Assembly: GCA_021234155.1 (NCBI GenBank) | Contig: JAJEKV010000310.1 | Location: 1-64,000 of the forward strand | Reading direction: 5' to 3' | Length of the DNA stretch: 64,000 nucleotides | Origin: Isoetes taiwanensis | Lineage: Eukaryota; Streptophyta; Lycopodiopsida; Isoetales; Isoetaceae | Shown here: in pieces, positions 46,889-58,879 of the stretch | Position numbering within the stretch: the first letter of the stretch is position 1 | How the letters are laid out: each line of letters begins with the position of its first letter | Notes under the pieces: generated by a model | The model's database searches: none | Told to the model about the DNA's origin: nothing | What the model saw: only the letters and a program-made list of their open reading frames with translations | Translations under genes and position numbers: made by a program

Positions 46889-47033
46889 GAATACGGCCGT
46901 ATTCTCTTTAGAATACGGCGAATATGCAAATTAAAAAAAAAACCGTATTCTAAGATTGAATACGCCGTAAGGAAATGTTAATACCGAATACGCCCGTATT
47001 CCAAGGAATACAAGCCAGAATACGGCCGTATTC
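46889..47033. repeat. Cluster of GAATACGG palindromes
   Basis: The perfect 16-mer GAATACGGCCGTATTC occurs at 46889-46904 and 47018-47033. A one-mismatch version (GAATACGCCCGTATTC) lies at 46986-47001, and further half-sites between them. Confidence 0.75.
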
Positions 47034-47488
47034 AGTTTGAATAGAAAAAAAACTCAAAACCCAAAGGAAAATTTTTTCCCTTTTCGACCTCGTTGTTTTG
47101 GCGTCCACGGACCTCATAGCGGATGGTCGATGTCGATGTCGTCTGTCTTGCGGCCGAACTTCTTTGCTAACTTCTGCAACGACCCTAAGTTAGTTATAAT
47201 GCATTAAGAAGAGTGTCTTCCATTCCATGCTCCATCCATTAGCTCCTTCTCAGGTAATCACTCCAAACTGATCCGCCCTGTTGAATCTCCATTCTCCAGT
47301 TGTGGGTGCTTGTTGTTTTATTTCCACTACACTTTCTGGAATAATGCAGAAGGAATGTGACCATATATCTGATTACCTCTAGGCTTTAAGATCAAGAACT
47401 TCCAGATTGTAAAGACAGAGTTAAAGCCAGCACAGGAAGCTCTCCCCTCCAATTCTGTTATTTCTAATTTCCCATGTATGACTTGCAG

Positions 47489-48007
47489 ATCTTTGCACGG
47501 TATTACGGACTTGGTACTTTTCTAAAGGGCGGTGTTATGTATCTTTGGATTAAGGGCACTACCCATATCCACGGCTTCATCTTTCCTCTCATCATTTTTG
47601 TTAGGAGGATTAAGCTTGTCAAGCTACTGACCAAGGATGCCAAATCCTTAGAGATGAAAACTTCAATTGGAATTTCATCAGGTAGACAAGTCTTATTTCT
47701 TTCAACTGTTCAAAAATAACTGCCTCATTCTCATTTCTAACGCACAAAATTTTCTGGAATTATAATCTCAGCTGCTGCATATATAAGAACTTCTACATTG
47801 ATGACCTTATATTACAACCATGGTATTAAAGATAGATTAAAAGTGTATGATGGCACAGGGAATGGCTCGAAAATTTACCACTTTTATGTAGTCAATGGCA
47901 TTCTTGTGTGCATAAAGATTGCAACATACCTGGTGCTCTATTTAACATTCCTCTCCTTCAAGAATTTGAAGAAAAAATGGCAGAAAGCCCGTAAATCTGT
48001 TTCTTGA
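47489..48007 (+). CDS. Last two exons of an unrecognised membrane protein
   Basis: Exon 47489-47681 starts after a TTGCAG acceptor and ends at a GT donor. Exon 47772-48007 starts after CTCAG and ends at TGA. The 90-base intron has GT-AG ends and phases match. The joined product has a hydrophobic segment near LGTFLKGGVMYLWIKG, another around GFIFPLIIFV, and a clear membrane span (FYVVNGILVCIKIATYLVLY) close to a basic, cytosolic-looking C terminus (KKKWQKARKS). No family recognised. Upstream exons not located. Confidence 0.5.
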
Positions 48008-49127
48008 GAGGGAAAGGTACTGTAGTCTTGGCAGATTGTAGACTTGTTCTGCTAAACATTAATTTGGAACTGCCTGAATATTAAATAGCAAGCTCCGGCC
48101 TTACATAACATTACAGTTTTAGAGAGAAAGTCTTTAGGAAATGACACCTCGTTACCTCTTTTACTTATATGTATACACGGCTAAAAATTTTCAAACATTG
48201 GCAAGTGAAAGCTTTTTGAGATAAAAGATGGAATTAGAAGTTTGCTTGCAGCCAACATAACTTTTGTTAAGAGCATTCTTATGTTTTGTATTTTCGGGGA
48301 TTTTAGTTTCATGATTTGTGTTCATATTCATAGAGATGGACTCATTAGGAGGACTACCCAGAGTGTGATATCATATCCTTTCTATGTTGGTTTATTATAT
48401 CTTATCTACATATAAACTATGGTGATGTAACGTAACAGAACTTTTGAGTTACTTTTATGTTTTATAATATGATAAACTTGACTTTTATTAACTTTTAAAT
48501 TACTTTTATGTTTTAATTTGATAAACTTTACTTTTATGTTTTCTTCCCTTAATGTTGTTATTATTGCAATAGAAGAATTTGATTTTCATATTTAAAAATA
48601 GAGATTAAATTTCTAAAAAAGATCAAGTACAAATATGATATTATATGGAATATTCTAAGAGAATATTCCGTATTATCCGTATGTGTATTTCACGTATTCG
48701 TATTCCGTATTCATTTTTGGGTCCCCGTATTCATTTCCGTATGCGTATTATGTCACTGTGCTTCAAAACCCTCTGCCGAATTCCTTACTAGCACCAAGCT
48801 GTTTTACTTTCTTCAAGATATGACAGCAATTCCGGTGGAGGGGAGGGGAGGGGAGGGGGGCAGACCCTACTTCTCAAAACGTGTTATAATGTATTGCGTG
48901 CTATAATGTAGAATAACTCAATAAAAGCGTGTTATAATGTAGAATAAGTCAATAAAAGCATTGAAGTTGCCATGTTATATGTATGCTAGATGTTCCATGT
49001 GAATGACTTGATTAAGGAGAAGCTAGAAGGTTCAACGGAAAGCCCTATTTAAACCCAACTTTTGTATATAATTAAGCTTCTTCAAAAAAATTCAAGAAAA
49101 ACTTTGACGTGTCTCACATGAATGAGA
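48008..49127. other. Intergenic DNA
   Basis: No gene. Contains CCGTATT-rich sequence at 48660-48750, a G-run block at 48837-48860 and a 33 bp duplicated segment (TATAATGTAGAATAA) at about 48890-48960. Confidence 0.45.
48837..48860 (+). other. Potential G-quadruplex
   Basis: Four to five GGGG runs are separated by single A, ending in six G: a sequence able to form a very short-loop G4. Confidence 0.65.
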
Positions 49128-49455
49128 TGATGCCATAACCTTGACAATAATTAGTACAGAAGAAAAGATTTCCCTTCAAGCAACAAGCCTCCAGTTTGAA
49201 GTCTCCAGTCCTTGCTGCTTTTCTTTCATCCAACTCTTCAAGAAAGGATGCTCCTTTCAATGACGCTCTTCTTTCATCCAGCTCTTCTTTCATGCTGCCA
49301 TCGTTGCCCTCCAAAATATCCTTCCGCCATGCTCAAGTTTATGACTGTCGGAATGCCCTATAATGCGCTCAAAATCCTATCCTTTACCTGTCTACTCAAA
49401 GATTATTGCAAGTGCAAGACGTTTCCTGCCATCTCTATTCCTGTAACTGAGGTGC
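49128..49455 (-). repeat. Inverted repeat arm, left
   Basis: The reverse complement of 51405-51640: both contain AAGAAGAGCTGGATGAAAG, GGCAACGATGGCAGC and GAGATGGCAGGAAACG in mirrored order. It includes a sequence absent from the right arm between two of these blocks. Confidence 0.8.
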
Positions 49456-49505
49456 TTCTTCCTTTGCTCAATTCTGCCTTTCATGGACCCATTTTGGCAT
49501 CCGGA

Positions 49506-50223
49506 CTCTTCCTATAAATTACCAACGGATGGTGGCACCGGCGGTCGATGTGTAGAATGGGCAATTGGATGCGGGCTATCTTTGCCACCACATGGGATGC
49601 CTCTACTCTTGCAAAGCCCAAGGCAGAGCACTATCACGCTTCCAGATTAATCCCGGCCTTGAGCATGGACCCCATCGGTGCTTGAAAGCACACATCTCGG
49701 TGAAGAAAGCGGAGAGCTATTCTTTGCCATAAGGGCGGGTTCCCATTACCTCGAATTGAAACAGTCATTTGGGGGTGAATGGCGGGCACGGGATCCCTAG
49801 GGAGGAGAGGATATGTCGGTGTTGTGAGATGCACGTGATAGAGGATGAGCACCATGCCCTCCGTGATTGCCCGGCCCAAAGATATGCCCATGTCCAGAGC
49901 AATGCACACCGATCTTAGATGCTTTCGACACACCGCTACATCGATTACTTGCATCACCTATGGTAGCCTTGTTGGGAGCTTACATCCTGCAGATTTAATT
50001 TTGTCGGACTTGCTCTTCCGGGGCATGGTATTTGAGAGCCTCTTGTTAGGGTTTTCCTCCCAAGTGGGGTTTTTTCATCCCGTAGTAGGGTTCTCTTGTC
50101 TGATTACATTGTTTGTTTTGGTGTTGGGGTTTTGGCTTTTTGCTGTTTCTCTGCATGTACTGGTCTCATAGGCCTCTGGCCTCCGTGGACGTTAAAATAA
50201 ACTTCCTTCCTTCCTTCCTTCCT
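49506..50223 (+). mobile_element. 5'-truncated LINE, 3' end
   Basis: GC-richer insert ending GTTAAAATAAA then (CTTC)n at 50202-50223, like the LINE at 1-3517. Near 49835-49880 it encodes IEDEHHALRDCPAQRYA, like the zinc-binding segment at the end of LINE reverse transcriptases. Lies between the inverted-repeat arms. Confidence 0.6.
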
Positions 50224-50456
50224 ATTCCGCCGCCATGCCGAAGCCTCAATCATGCCATCATCTCCACGCGGCCAGTCCTTCCCTGCGAACATATCTCAAC
50301 TCAAAAACCTACTATAAATAACCGTAAAAAAATGCTAAAACCATAGAAATCCCAAATGCTATTTATTGACATCATCAAAATACAGTTTAGAGATACGAAT
50401 ACCCCCCTAAACTATATTAAACCATTTGTAATACCTTGGCCTTTCAACAATTGCAG

Positions 50457-51400
50457 AAGATAATCTCAAGGTCATGATGGCGGGAACCACAACGATCATT
50501 GCTCGCATTCCAGCTGAACAACGAAATTGGGAGAACGTAGTAAGCATTTTGATGCAGAATCCATTGATCGAGCCCATGGATGACGGGATCCATAGATCAG
50601 ATATGCTAGTCAAGAACAATACAAACTACTTCAAGTTCGATGGATCACCTGATGCGCAAGTTGTGCGTGAGGTAAGCAACGTGAATGTCCACTAAAGCAT
50701 ACGCACAATGTAGGATCCGTATAATCTTCTCGTGTATTTATGTTCTTGGTTTCCATTCTAGACCATTTCTTGTATTTATAGCGTGTTTTGGCATTTGGTA
50801 GCACCCTTTGGGAGCTTCGCCCATGCTACATCGGTCACGGGGGCCTCGGGGCACTAGGGACAATAATTCTATTCTATTCTATATTCGGTTCCATATGACC
50901 ATTTGGTCTCCTGTACTGGATTCCATATGGACTATTTGGCCTCGAAAAGGACAATAAAAGTTAATACATTTCTAATCGTATAATTTCCTTTCTTTTCAAG
51001 TTCACTCCTGGTTTGTCAAACTGGTCGATGACCCAGATATTTTGGCTACCACACAAATTGATATCGATGTCCTTGGTCGCGTTACTGCTCAGACTGATGC
51101 AACAATCAATAGCTTTGAAACCTTTTTCACCAAACATGAGTAGCATGAGAAGACCATGCTTGATATTGGTGTATTGCTTTATCCATACATCGATCACCCA
51201 TACTTCAAGGTAAGTTATCTTTGTTCATTGAAGACTTGTTTGTTCAAGATGACCACAATAGCATAACTAGAGGTGAATTATTGTTGTGATGCTCCTCTTG
51301 TAGAACTGTGTTGCTACTGATGTTTTGGAAATGCAACAGAGTTCAATGTTCGTCGTTACAAGCCTCGTGACAAAACTGTATCGGGTAAAAGAAGAAGCAG
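50457..51400 (+). pseudogene. Pseudogene of an unrecognised conserved protein
   Basis: Exon 50457-50671 (TTGCAG acceptor, GAG/GTAAG donor) encodes AGTTTIIARIPAEQRNWENV and IEPMDDGIHRSD. Exon 51001-51209 (TTCAAG acceptor, AAG/GTAAGT donor) encodes LVDDPDILATTQIDIDVLGR and MLDIGVLLYPYIDHPYFK. A third block after an ACAG acceptor at 51339 has FNVRRYKPRDK. Exon 1 and 2 phases are off by one base and a TAG lies in FFTKHE(stop)HEK, where one base change would suffice. These look like a once-conserved soluble protein, but I cannot name it. The tail of the third block runs into the right arm of the inverted repeat. Confidence 0.45.
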
Positions 51401-51404
51401 CCCA

Positions 51405-51640
51405 GTTACAGGAATAGAGATGGCAGGAAACGTCTTGCACGTGTATAATCTTTGGTAGGGCAACGATGGCAGCATGAAAGAAGAGCTGGATGAAAGAAGA
51501 GCATCATTGAAAGGGGCATTCTTTCTTGAAGAGTTGGATGAAAGAAAAGCATCGAAAGACTGGAGACTTCAGACTGGAGGCTTGTTGCTTGAAGGGAAAT
51601 CTTTTCTTCTGTACTAATTATTGTCAAGGTTATGGCTCAT
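51405..51640 (+). repeat. Inverted repeat arm, right
   Basis: Mirrors 49128-49455. A frame through it encodes MKEELDERRASLKG and LEELDERKA, probably the helical tail of the pseudogene just upstream. Confidence 0.8.
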
Positions 51641-54600
51641 TTTTGGTCTTCCAGCATTCTTGTTTGATTTTAACATGTCGATGTCAGTTGAAAGTCATGA
51701 CAATCATTTGTGTTCATTGATGAACAGTCTTGCCATGACATGCTCGAAGATGTTATGCAAGTTCCCTCTTTAGATTTGGCCAGCAGAATTGTATTGATCC
51801 TGAAAGGCATGCATTCTTTTCTCTATTTCGGTGATTGAAACAGCAAGAATAGCTACTGAAACGAACAACAGCAAGCAAAATTTTGTGAAGTGTTAAGTGA
51901 AGTATTAATGCTATGATTTGTTATTATGGTTATTTCTAGTGATCTTCCAAAGATGATATCATTTAATAGCCCGTCCAGAAAGCTAGATTCTATCCACTTT
52001 GCTTGATCATGATGTCATCTCTTGTTCATCATCTACTTTACAGAGCTCAGCTTAATTATTATTCTTATTCTTATTCTCGAAACTAAGATAAACTAGCAAC
52101 ATTGCTCGTGTTGTCGGGCTTTAGGCAGAACAACATAAACAATTTGCATTGGAGGGGAAAATGAATTTAGGGTAGCACTTGGTACACGGGCCGAGCTAAA
52201 ATGTAGAGCTATGTATAGATAGGGAGACAAGTATGTAGGTAGGTGAGCATATTCACCTACCTACCTATATAATTTATTGGTTTAGGGTAAAGAAGATGAG
52301 TAGTTCATTGTTATTCTTAGAAATGCAGATCGATATGCAACTAATGATTCTTTTGTTGCGATGCTAGTATCATTAGCATTTGCACATAGGAAATCATATC
52401 CTTGCCATTCACAATTGCATTACCAGATATAGTAACATCCCATCTGCAACAACAATTCACATCTTCCATGTTTTGGCTAGATAATGATGTTTTATATAGT
52501 CCCCAGAAGATAAGTATTACTCATGTAACCAATGAATGATCTCAAGTCGTTGCAAAAGGAGATGCCAATTGCAAAGCAGGTTGTGCAAGTGGCATGTTGG
52601 TCTAGAATAATCTTACTTTTTATTCCAGAGCAAAGGCACATTTATTTACTAATGCTATGGAAGTTATTTGACCATTGAGTATGTGGCACGGCGAGAAGCA
52701 AATTGGAATGTTTTAACTTCACCACCAAGCTCATGCACCTAGTTTGCCGATTGAAATAAATTTAGCTAAGCATAGTCAAAACAATTTGAAATGAATGGCT
52801 CCGCCAATACTTTAACAATTGAGATCCATTACCACTTTCATAGCATATTAAACAACTGTACTAACGAATAAGAAATTGTCAACTTGAATAAGGAATTGGC
52901 GACTTGAAAGCATAAAAACTTCAATTGGACACTGCAACTAATAATAACATGCAATATCATCATCAAATGTATTATGTTAACATACTTTAGGGCATGCATG
53001 CAATGATCATGTTGAGCATGTCCTATAATGATTATGCTACCATAATACCCATGTAATTACTTCAGATGCCATATCAAGCTTGCATTAGGATCATGTGAGC
53101 CATCCCCCAAAGTAATTTAAGTTGGAACTTCATGGATTCTATGTTCTCACTATGCAACCAATTAGGAAATCTAAAACTTAAGCTCTCAACTCTGACTTGG
53201 ATCTAGTTATACCATTCTGCGCTTTTTTTTTGAAAGGCCCAATAGGTCTGTGCAATACAAAGCTCAAAGAGAAATCTATCAAATGATGTTAGACCCGCCC
53301 CTAGCTCTTGGTTGTGACGTCTCATATGATGAGATGAAGATAGAACTTGGGGTAATCATATGCAATGTTTATGAGATGCAACACAGTTGGTAATTTTTGA
53401 ATCTTCAAGATGATTTTATATTTGTAAAGGAAGACCTCATGCGTTTTGATTAACAAAATGTTACCCAAGGAATGGCCTTAATTTTAGGTGCAGCACATGT
53501 GAGCTCACAATCAATGAGTGGCCTATATATGAATGTGTCAACAAATTTGCCTATAAGAAAATGCCATAATATGCTATTATAAAGAAATGTTTCCATTAAA
53601 ATAGAAGGAAATCATTCCAACATACTCATTGAATATTCTAAAAGAAAACTAGCATTACGCTAAAAATCAAAGGTTTATTCTTTGCACAAAGAACAAAAAA
53701 AAAAACGGATATTTTAAAAAGAAGACCATTCTCTTTCAAAAAATCAAAGGGTTATTCTTTGCACAAAGAACAAATAAAAAGGCAGAAATTTTAAAATGCA
53801 AAAACGCACACACTTAATCCTCAAAGATTTTTTGAATCAAGAATGGAGGCAAATGAAAACCGTGGAAGTCATAATATCAATCGGCGTTATAAAGCATCCA
53901 TTGCTTAGGTCGCACATGGCTTTGTGATTGATGCGCTTCTTACAAATATGTCCTTTAGCATAATTAGGGGAACAACTTTATTACTAAGAAGAACTGAAAA
54001 GAACATGAAAAACATTTGGCGGCAAAAGAGTGGCGGATAAGGGTTTCTTTGCGCTTGCTATGTATATTACTATCGAGAATTCCCGAGAAACTACCATGTA
54101 TAGCATATGGAAAACATAAACGGAATCTGGAGAAACCAACATATGAGACTCTAAAATCTCCTATCGAGAATAATCTCCACCGGAAACATAGGATTTAAAA
54201 AATTTCCTGATCACTGTGGTATCTAACCTTGTCATGGAGTCCATTTGCTTCTATGAGACCATAAGGCATTCAGAATTTGAACGTAGCCCCTTAAATATCT
54301 ATAGACATGAGATCTAAATCAAATAATTTACTCAAAAGGGGTAGCCAACATAGATGTAGACATTACCTAGCGGAAAACTGATGTGGGTCGTGAAACCATT
54401 GTATTCAATGTCCAGAGCATCCTCAATCATATGTGGATCCCGCAAGAGGTGATCCCTTGCATTAAACAGTGTTACTATGACTTGTAAAACCCTAAGCAAT
54501 AATGTTTAAGCATCGAAATGTATAAGCAAGGGTCTAAGCAACCATGTTATAGACAGAAGTAAATAGGCAAAACCAAGAGATGGTAAACAATTTTTCTATT

Positions 54601-54734
54601 GAACCATAATTCTCAGGTGGAGCTTTTAGAATGATATTGGTTAGACCATTTGATTTTAGGTGTGAAGAAATGACATTGACAAACATTAAAAGAAATGGGA
54701 ATTTGACTGCAATTCAAGAAATAATACTCACCAA
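51641..54734. other. AT-rich intergenic DNA
   Basis: No gene recognised in either strand. Confidence 0.5.
52235..52264. repeat. Perfect 12 bp stem hairpin
   Basis: GTAGGTAGGTGA, a 6-base loop, and TCACCTACCTAC. No following T-run to suggest a terminator. Confidence 0.6.
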
Positions 54735-54739
54735 GAAGT
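54735..54739. repeat. Target-site duplication of solo LTR, left (GAAGT)
   Basis: Identical to 56282-56286. Confidence 0.85.
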
Positions 54740-56281
54740 TGTGACGTTCCAGGACAGTATACGGTCCCAGGGCGTATACTGTACTGCCTCGTCACGCGTA
54801 CACGCCATCCCGATTGACGTGTACGCCGACGTGTAGCTAAGCAAGTAGCACCCTAGGGGGCAACTTGCAAGTGTGTGCACATTTATTCATGTGTACACTT
54901 TAGCCCACTTAATTAATATAGCAAGTGGGCCACATCCAATTATCCCACATGCTCAAGGGTTGATGGAAACCCTAGCCCTAACTTATAGTCTATATAAGGC
55001 ATCTGAAACCCTAACTTTCCATTTTTCGTCCACAGCCTTCTAGAGCTCCGTTTCGCTTGCCCCAAGAGCCAATCTTGACTCTCGAAGTCTGTCTGAGCAG
55101 TCTAGCTCATCAGCTTCCCTTTCTAGCTTCATCTTCAAGCAGTTCTGCAGCATGGACGCATTCAGAGCAGGAGGAGCAAGCCAGGGATCAGGTATTTTGC
55201 CAATTCAATAGTCTAATCCGCCTCCCAGGCATAGTGTAAGTAGGTTTAGCCTATTGAATTGCCTATAACAGCCATCTAGACCTCTAGATATCAAGCCATA
55301 CCTAAAGAACCTAACTCTGTGATTTAGATTAAATCTTATTCTTTAGTTCTTCTATGATATGTATGTGATGATGATCTCTGTGGAATCATTGTATTGGGAA
55401 GGGGGGTGGAGGCCTTAAAAGCCTAGTAGTTTGATGCTCCTAGCTAGCCCTCTTTAATGCACTATTAAATTCGGCCTGTGTACAAGAGCCACACCTGGTT
55501 GTGGGTGGAGGGGCCAGACTGGCTTACAAGGAGGTTCATGTCCTGACTCATGATCACGTCCCTCTGGTAGTAAAGCCTATCGAGGACTACAGTGCACTAG
55601 ACCTACCACTGCGTGCGGGCTTTGCATGGGTTCGACACTCTTGGGGTGGTGTTCACCTTCCATGGAGTTCAGTCGAGTACGGGCAGTGGCCCTCTAGTCA
55701 CCTTGAGTCAGCATGTTAGCCTCTGGTGGGAGTAATCCCTACCTGCCCCATCGGAACTGGGGAGATGCAACCCAGGAGTAGCCCCTTTGGCTATGCATCT
55801 GGTGGGCTACAGTCAGGTCCCAAGACCTTTCAACCTACTACGCAAAGTGTGCAATGGGAGGGGCGGATGGAGTGGACTACCATAAGCCATGTTCTTATGC
55901 CAGCCCAAATCCATTTGCCATGAATTAATGCATCAAGCAATGACTTTTGAGGCCCAAGCCGCCGATCATCCCTCTTGAGTCTGAGCCTTGGGTAGGATCT
56001 CCATATGTGATGTACTGATCTCTGTTTATGCAGATATGTGGTGAGCCATCCTTCGTGATGGTCATGTGATGTTGATGTTGTATACTGACATGTATGTACG
56101 CTTCTGCAGCTAGGTAGGCCCTGAGGAAGACAGGGTAAAATGACCCCTTCATTCTTCCCACTGGAACTCATCAAGGTTGCAGTGACACTTGGAGGGCCTT
56201 GTATCAGCATGGAGCTGGTATGGGGGGTGAACTCCTGTTTGTATACGGGGAGTGCACCGTATATGAGTAGGGGACGTCACA
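54740..56281 (+). mobile_element. Solo LTR of a long-LTR Ty3/gypsy family
   Basis: Begins TGTGACGTTCC and ends GGGGACGTCACA, with perfect GAAGT duplications on both sides and no internal region. A TATATAAGG box at 54991-54999 gives plus orientation. The 1542 bp are homologous in reverse orientation to the LTR at 56557-58136. A solo LTR with intact duplications arises by recombination between the two LTRs of one element. Confidence 0.85.
54991..54999 (+). promoter_or_regulatory. TATA box of the solo LTR
   Basis: TATATAAGG about 250 bases inside the LTR, at the expected U3/R position. Confidence 0.6.
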
Positions 56282-56556
56282 GAAGTAGGACACATGTTAT
56301 AAATTTGCTCCCTAGGCTCACCCTTCTCGATATATGGGCCTGCTTATACTGCGTAAGTATTAGCACAGCGGATCATTCCAAGTATAAAAGTTGCCCTCTA
56401 AAATGTTTGGAACCATGTCTGAACATAAACATATAATATATAGACCAAATAAGATATTTGGAGATTTTCTATGAACTATTGTTGCAAGATTTAAGGCTAC
56501 CATATTATAAGGCTGAAAACATAAGGCGCAGAACAACCCAATTAGAATTGGCTTGG
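56282..56556. other. Host DNA between solo LTR and element 2
   Basis: 275 bases of AT-rich sequence, starting with the right GAAGT duplication and ending with the left CTTGG duplication. No gene. Confidence 0.6.
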
Positions 56557-58136
56557 TGTGACGTCCCCTACTTCTTATACGATGCGCACATCGTATCGGA
56601 AAACGAGCATTCCCGGCGGACCCGGTGGCGGGGGGCCATCCACCGACACCACTCCCGGTGGAATGAGCCAGCAAGGGAAGAGTGGATGCATCATTCACCC
56701 GTCTCCCTTCGGGTCGACCTATCTGCGGAAGCGTAAATAAACATGAGCACATAAGAACATTATATCAATACAGTCACCTCGAAGGGTGAATACACCATAA
56801 ACATCAGATATACAACATCAACATGAACAATAGCAACAAGGGAGATCCTACCCAGGGCTCAGACTCAAGGGGGTTTGACTGATGTCTTGGGCCTCCAGAA
56901 GTCATTGCGCATGAGAATTGGCATAGGAACATAGGCGAGGATAGTCCACTCCATCCGCCCCTCCCGTGCACACTTTCTGAGTGGGTTGAAAAGTGTTGGG
57001 ACCTGGCCGTAGCCTACCGGGTACATAGCCAAGAGGGCTACCATTGGGTTGCATCTCCCCAGCCTTGATGAGGCAGGAGGAGAGTCACCTCTCCTCCAGA
57101 GGCTTCCATACCCAATACAGGTGGCTAGAGGGCCACCGCCCTTATTCGACTTGAACCCAATGGAGAGTGACGCATCACTCCACGGGTGTCGAGCTCATGC
57201 CTTGCCCACATGCAGTGGCAAGCCATTAAGCCCTAGCTCCGAGGGGATCCCCTGGTAGGCTTTACACACCGGAGGGATCGCCGGTGTTGGGACAAGTACC
57301 CCATTGTCTGCCGGTCTGGTCCCTCTACCCACAACCCGGTGGGCTCACATGCCGCAGGCGCATGTAATTGGGAACTAGTAGGCTACCTAGAATCATCTGC
57401 TACACAGGCTTTAGGCCTCTACCCCCCTTCCCAATACATGGAGGTCACAGAGTGAAATACAAATATCATCACAGAACTGAAATGAATAATAACATCTAGT
57501 CTATCTATCTAAACATCTAGAGTTAGGTTCCTTTGTTAGGGCTTATGATCTCGGGATCTATAAGGCCTCTACAACTGGGCTAACATGCTAAACTAGCTTA
57601 TTGCCTAGCCCAAAGGCGGCTTTGCACAACAGAATGACTAATTACCTGGTCCTCGACCTGCTCCAGATCCTCGGAATGCATCCATGCCTCGATCTTTGTG
57701 AAGATGGGCTGCTACGGCGATCTGTTGTGCAAAGGCGCTTTCTGAGCCCCGACAATGCGGATTGGTTCTTAGCTTGGCCGGAATGGCTCAAGAGAACCCC
57801 AAATGCGAAAGAAGGAAGGGAGCCCAAGAAAAACCCTAAATGCAAAGAGAAGAAAAGGTTTAGGGTTTAAGGGGAAGCCCTTATATAGAAACCCTTAGGG
57901 TTAGTTTAAACATTGGCCAAATGGGGTTTAGCCATTTGGCAATGGGGTCCATGGGGTTAATAATTGTGTATGTTTATTTAACATGCACAACATTCGAAGT
58001 TGCCCCCCTAGGTGCAACTCTTGCCCCCTAGGTGCAACCTATTACGGCTACCAAGTACATGTCATCCGTGACATGTACGGGTGATGTGGCAGTATAATAT
58101 ATGTATTCGGGGCGTATATTATGCTGGAACGTCACA
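56557..58136 (-). repeat. 3' LTR of element 2
   Basis: Plus-strand ends TGTGACGTCCCC and GGAACGTCACA. A minus-strand TATA box lies at 57879-57889. ORFs inside (for example 57601-57870) are incidental. Confidence 0.85.
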
Positions 58137-58149
58137 TTCTCCCCACCTT
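58137..58149 (-). promoter_or_regulatory. Polypurine tract of element 2
   Basis: AAGGTGGGGAGAA on the minus strand directly abuts the 3' LTR. Confidence 0.8.
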
Positions 58150-58879
58150 GACTTGATGCTGTCCTCAGCATCACGCATCTCCCCACCTTGGAAACCTGCA
58201 TATCCTGCAATCACATTTAATATACATACAATTTTATAATGCAATTACTTCAAGGTAATATTTTAATTAATCATAAAATATCCTTGTATAATATCGTACT
58301 ACAGTGAGAGGCTCTTTCGTCCTCTACTTCATCATCTATTATTCACAAAAATTTTATGGCTTATACCATTATTATTAACATAGCTCCAAAATTTCCTACT
58401 TAAGGTTCCACGTCATTCCCTTACAACACATCATGACAAAAATTATGTGTTGCAAGTCTTCGCAGTGTGACCTTCCTGCCGCTAGATTCTCCTATTGGCC
58501 TGCAGGTCCAACACTACATTAGTACACATTTAATTATTATAAAGGTTGGTTGTTAGGGAACCACCCATTAAATACAATTACATGAATGCAAGGTATATCT
58601 CCCGGCATAGGAAGATTATGTTTCTTCCATCGTGGCCGTGGAGACAGCGCCCTATCATGCCTAGGATGCTCGCTCATGCCTACACCTTTAGTTGCCTTTG
58701 GCGTGGAGGATAGCGTCCTTCCCGTATTTGGGCGTGAAGGATAGAGTCCTCCCGTCGTAGGCATTGGCTAGATGTGCTTTCCTATCAATGCATACTTGAA
58801 TGACCTTTTATGTCTCCAATACTTCCTCTGGATTAGGAGTGTGCCTCTTTAGGAGACTTATATGAAAGACCCTATGGAT

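Larger units (their letters stand above)
43501..47488. other. Intergenic DNA
   Basis: No gene supported, except that 44035-44298 (minus) is an 87-residue Lys/Glu-rich frame starting MDALKLYMPGRRKRED of unknown status. 43751-43800 repeats TACATGAAGCTAG twice. Any upstream exons of the membrane-protein gene at 47489 would lie toward the right end of this stretch. Confidence 0.4.

Noticed and set aside
55830-56210. 126-residue minus frame
   Set aside because: Lies wholly in a solo LTR and is not conserved in the related LTR.
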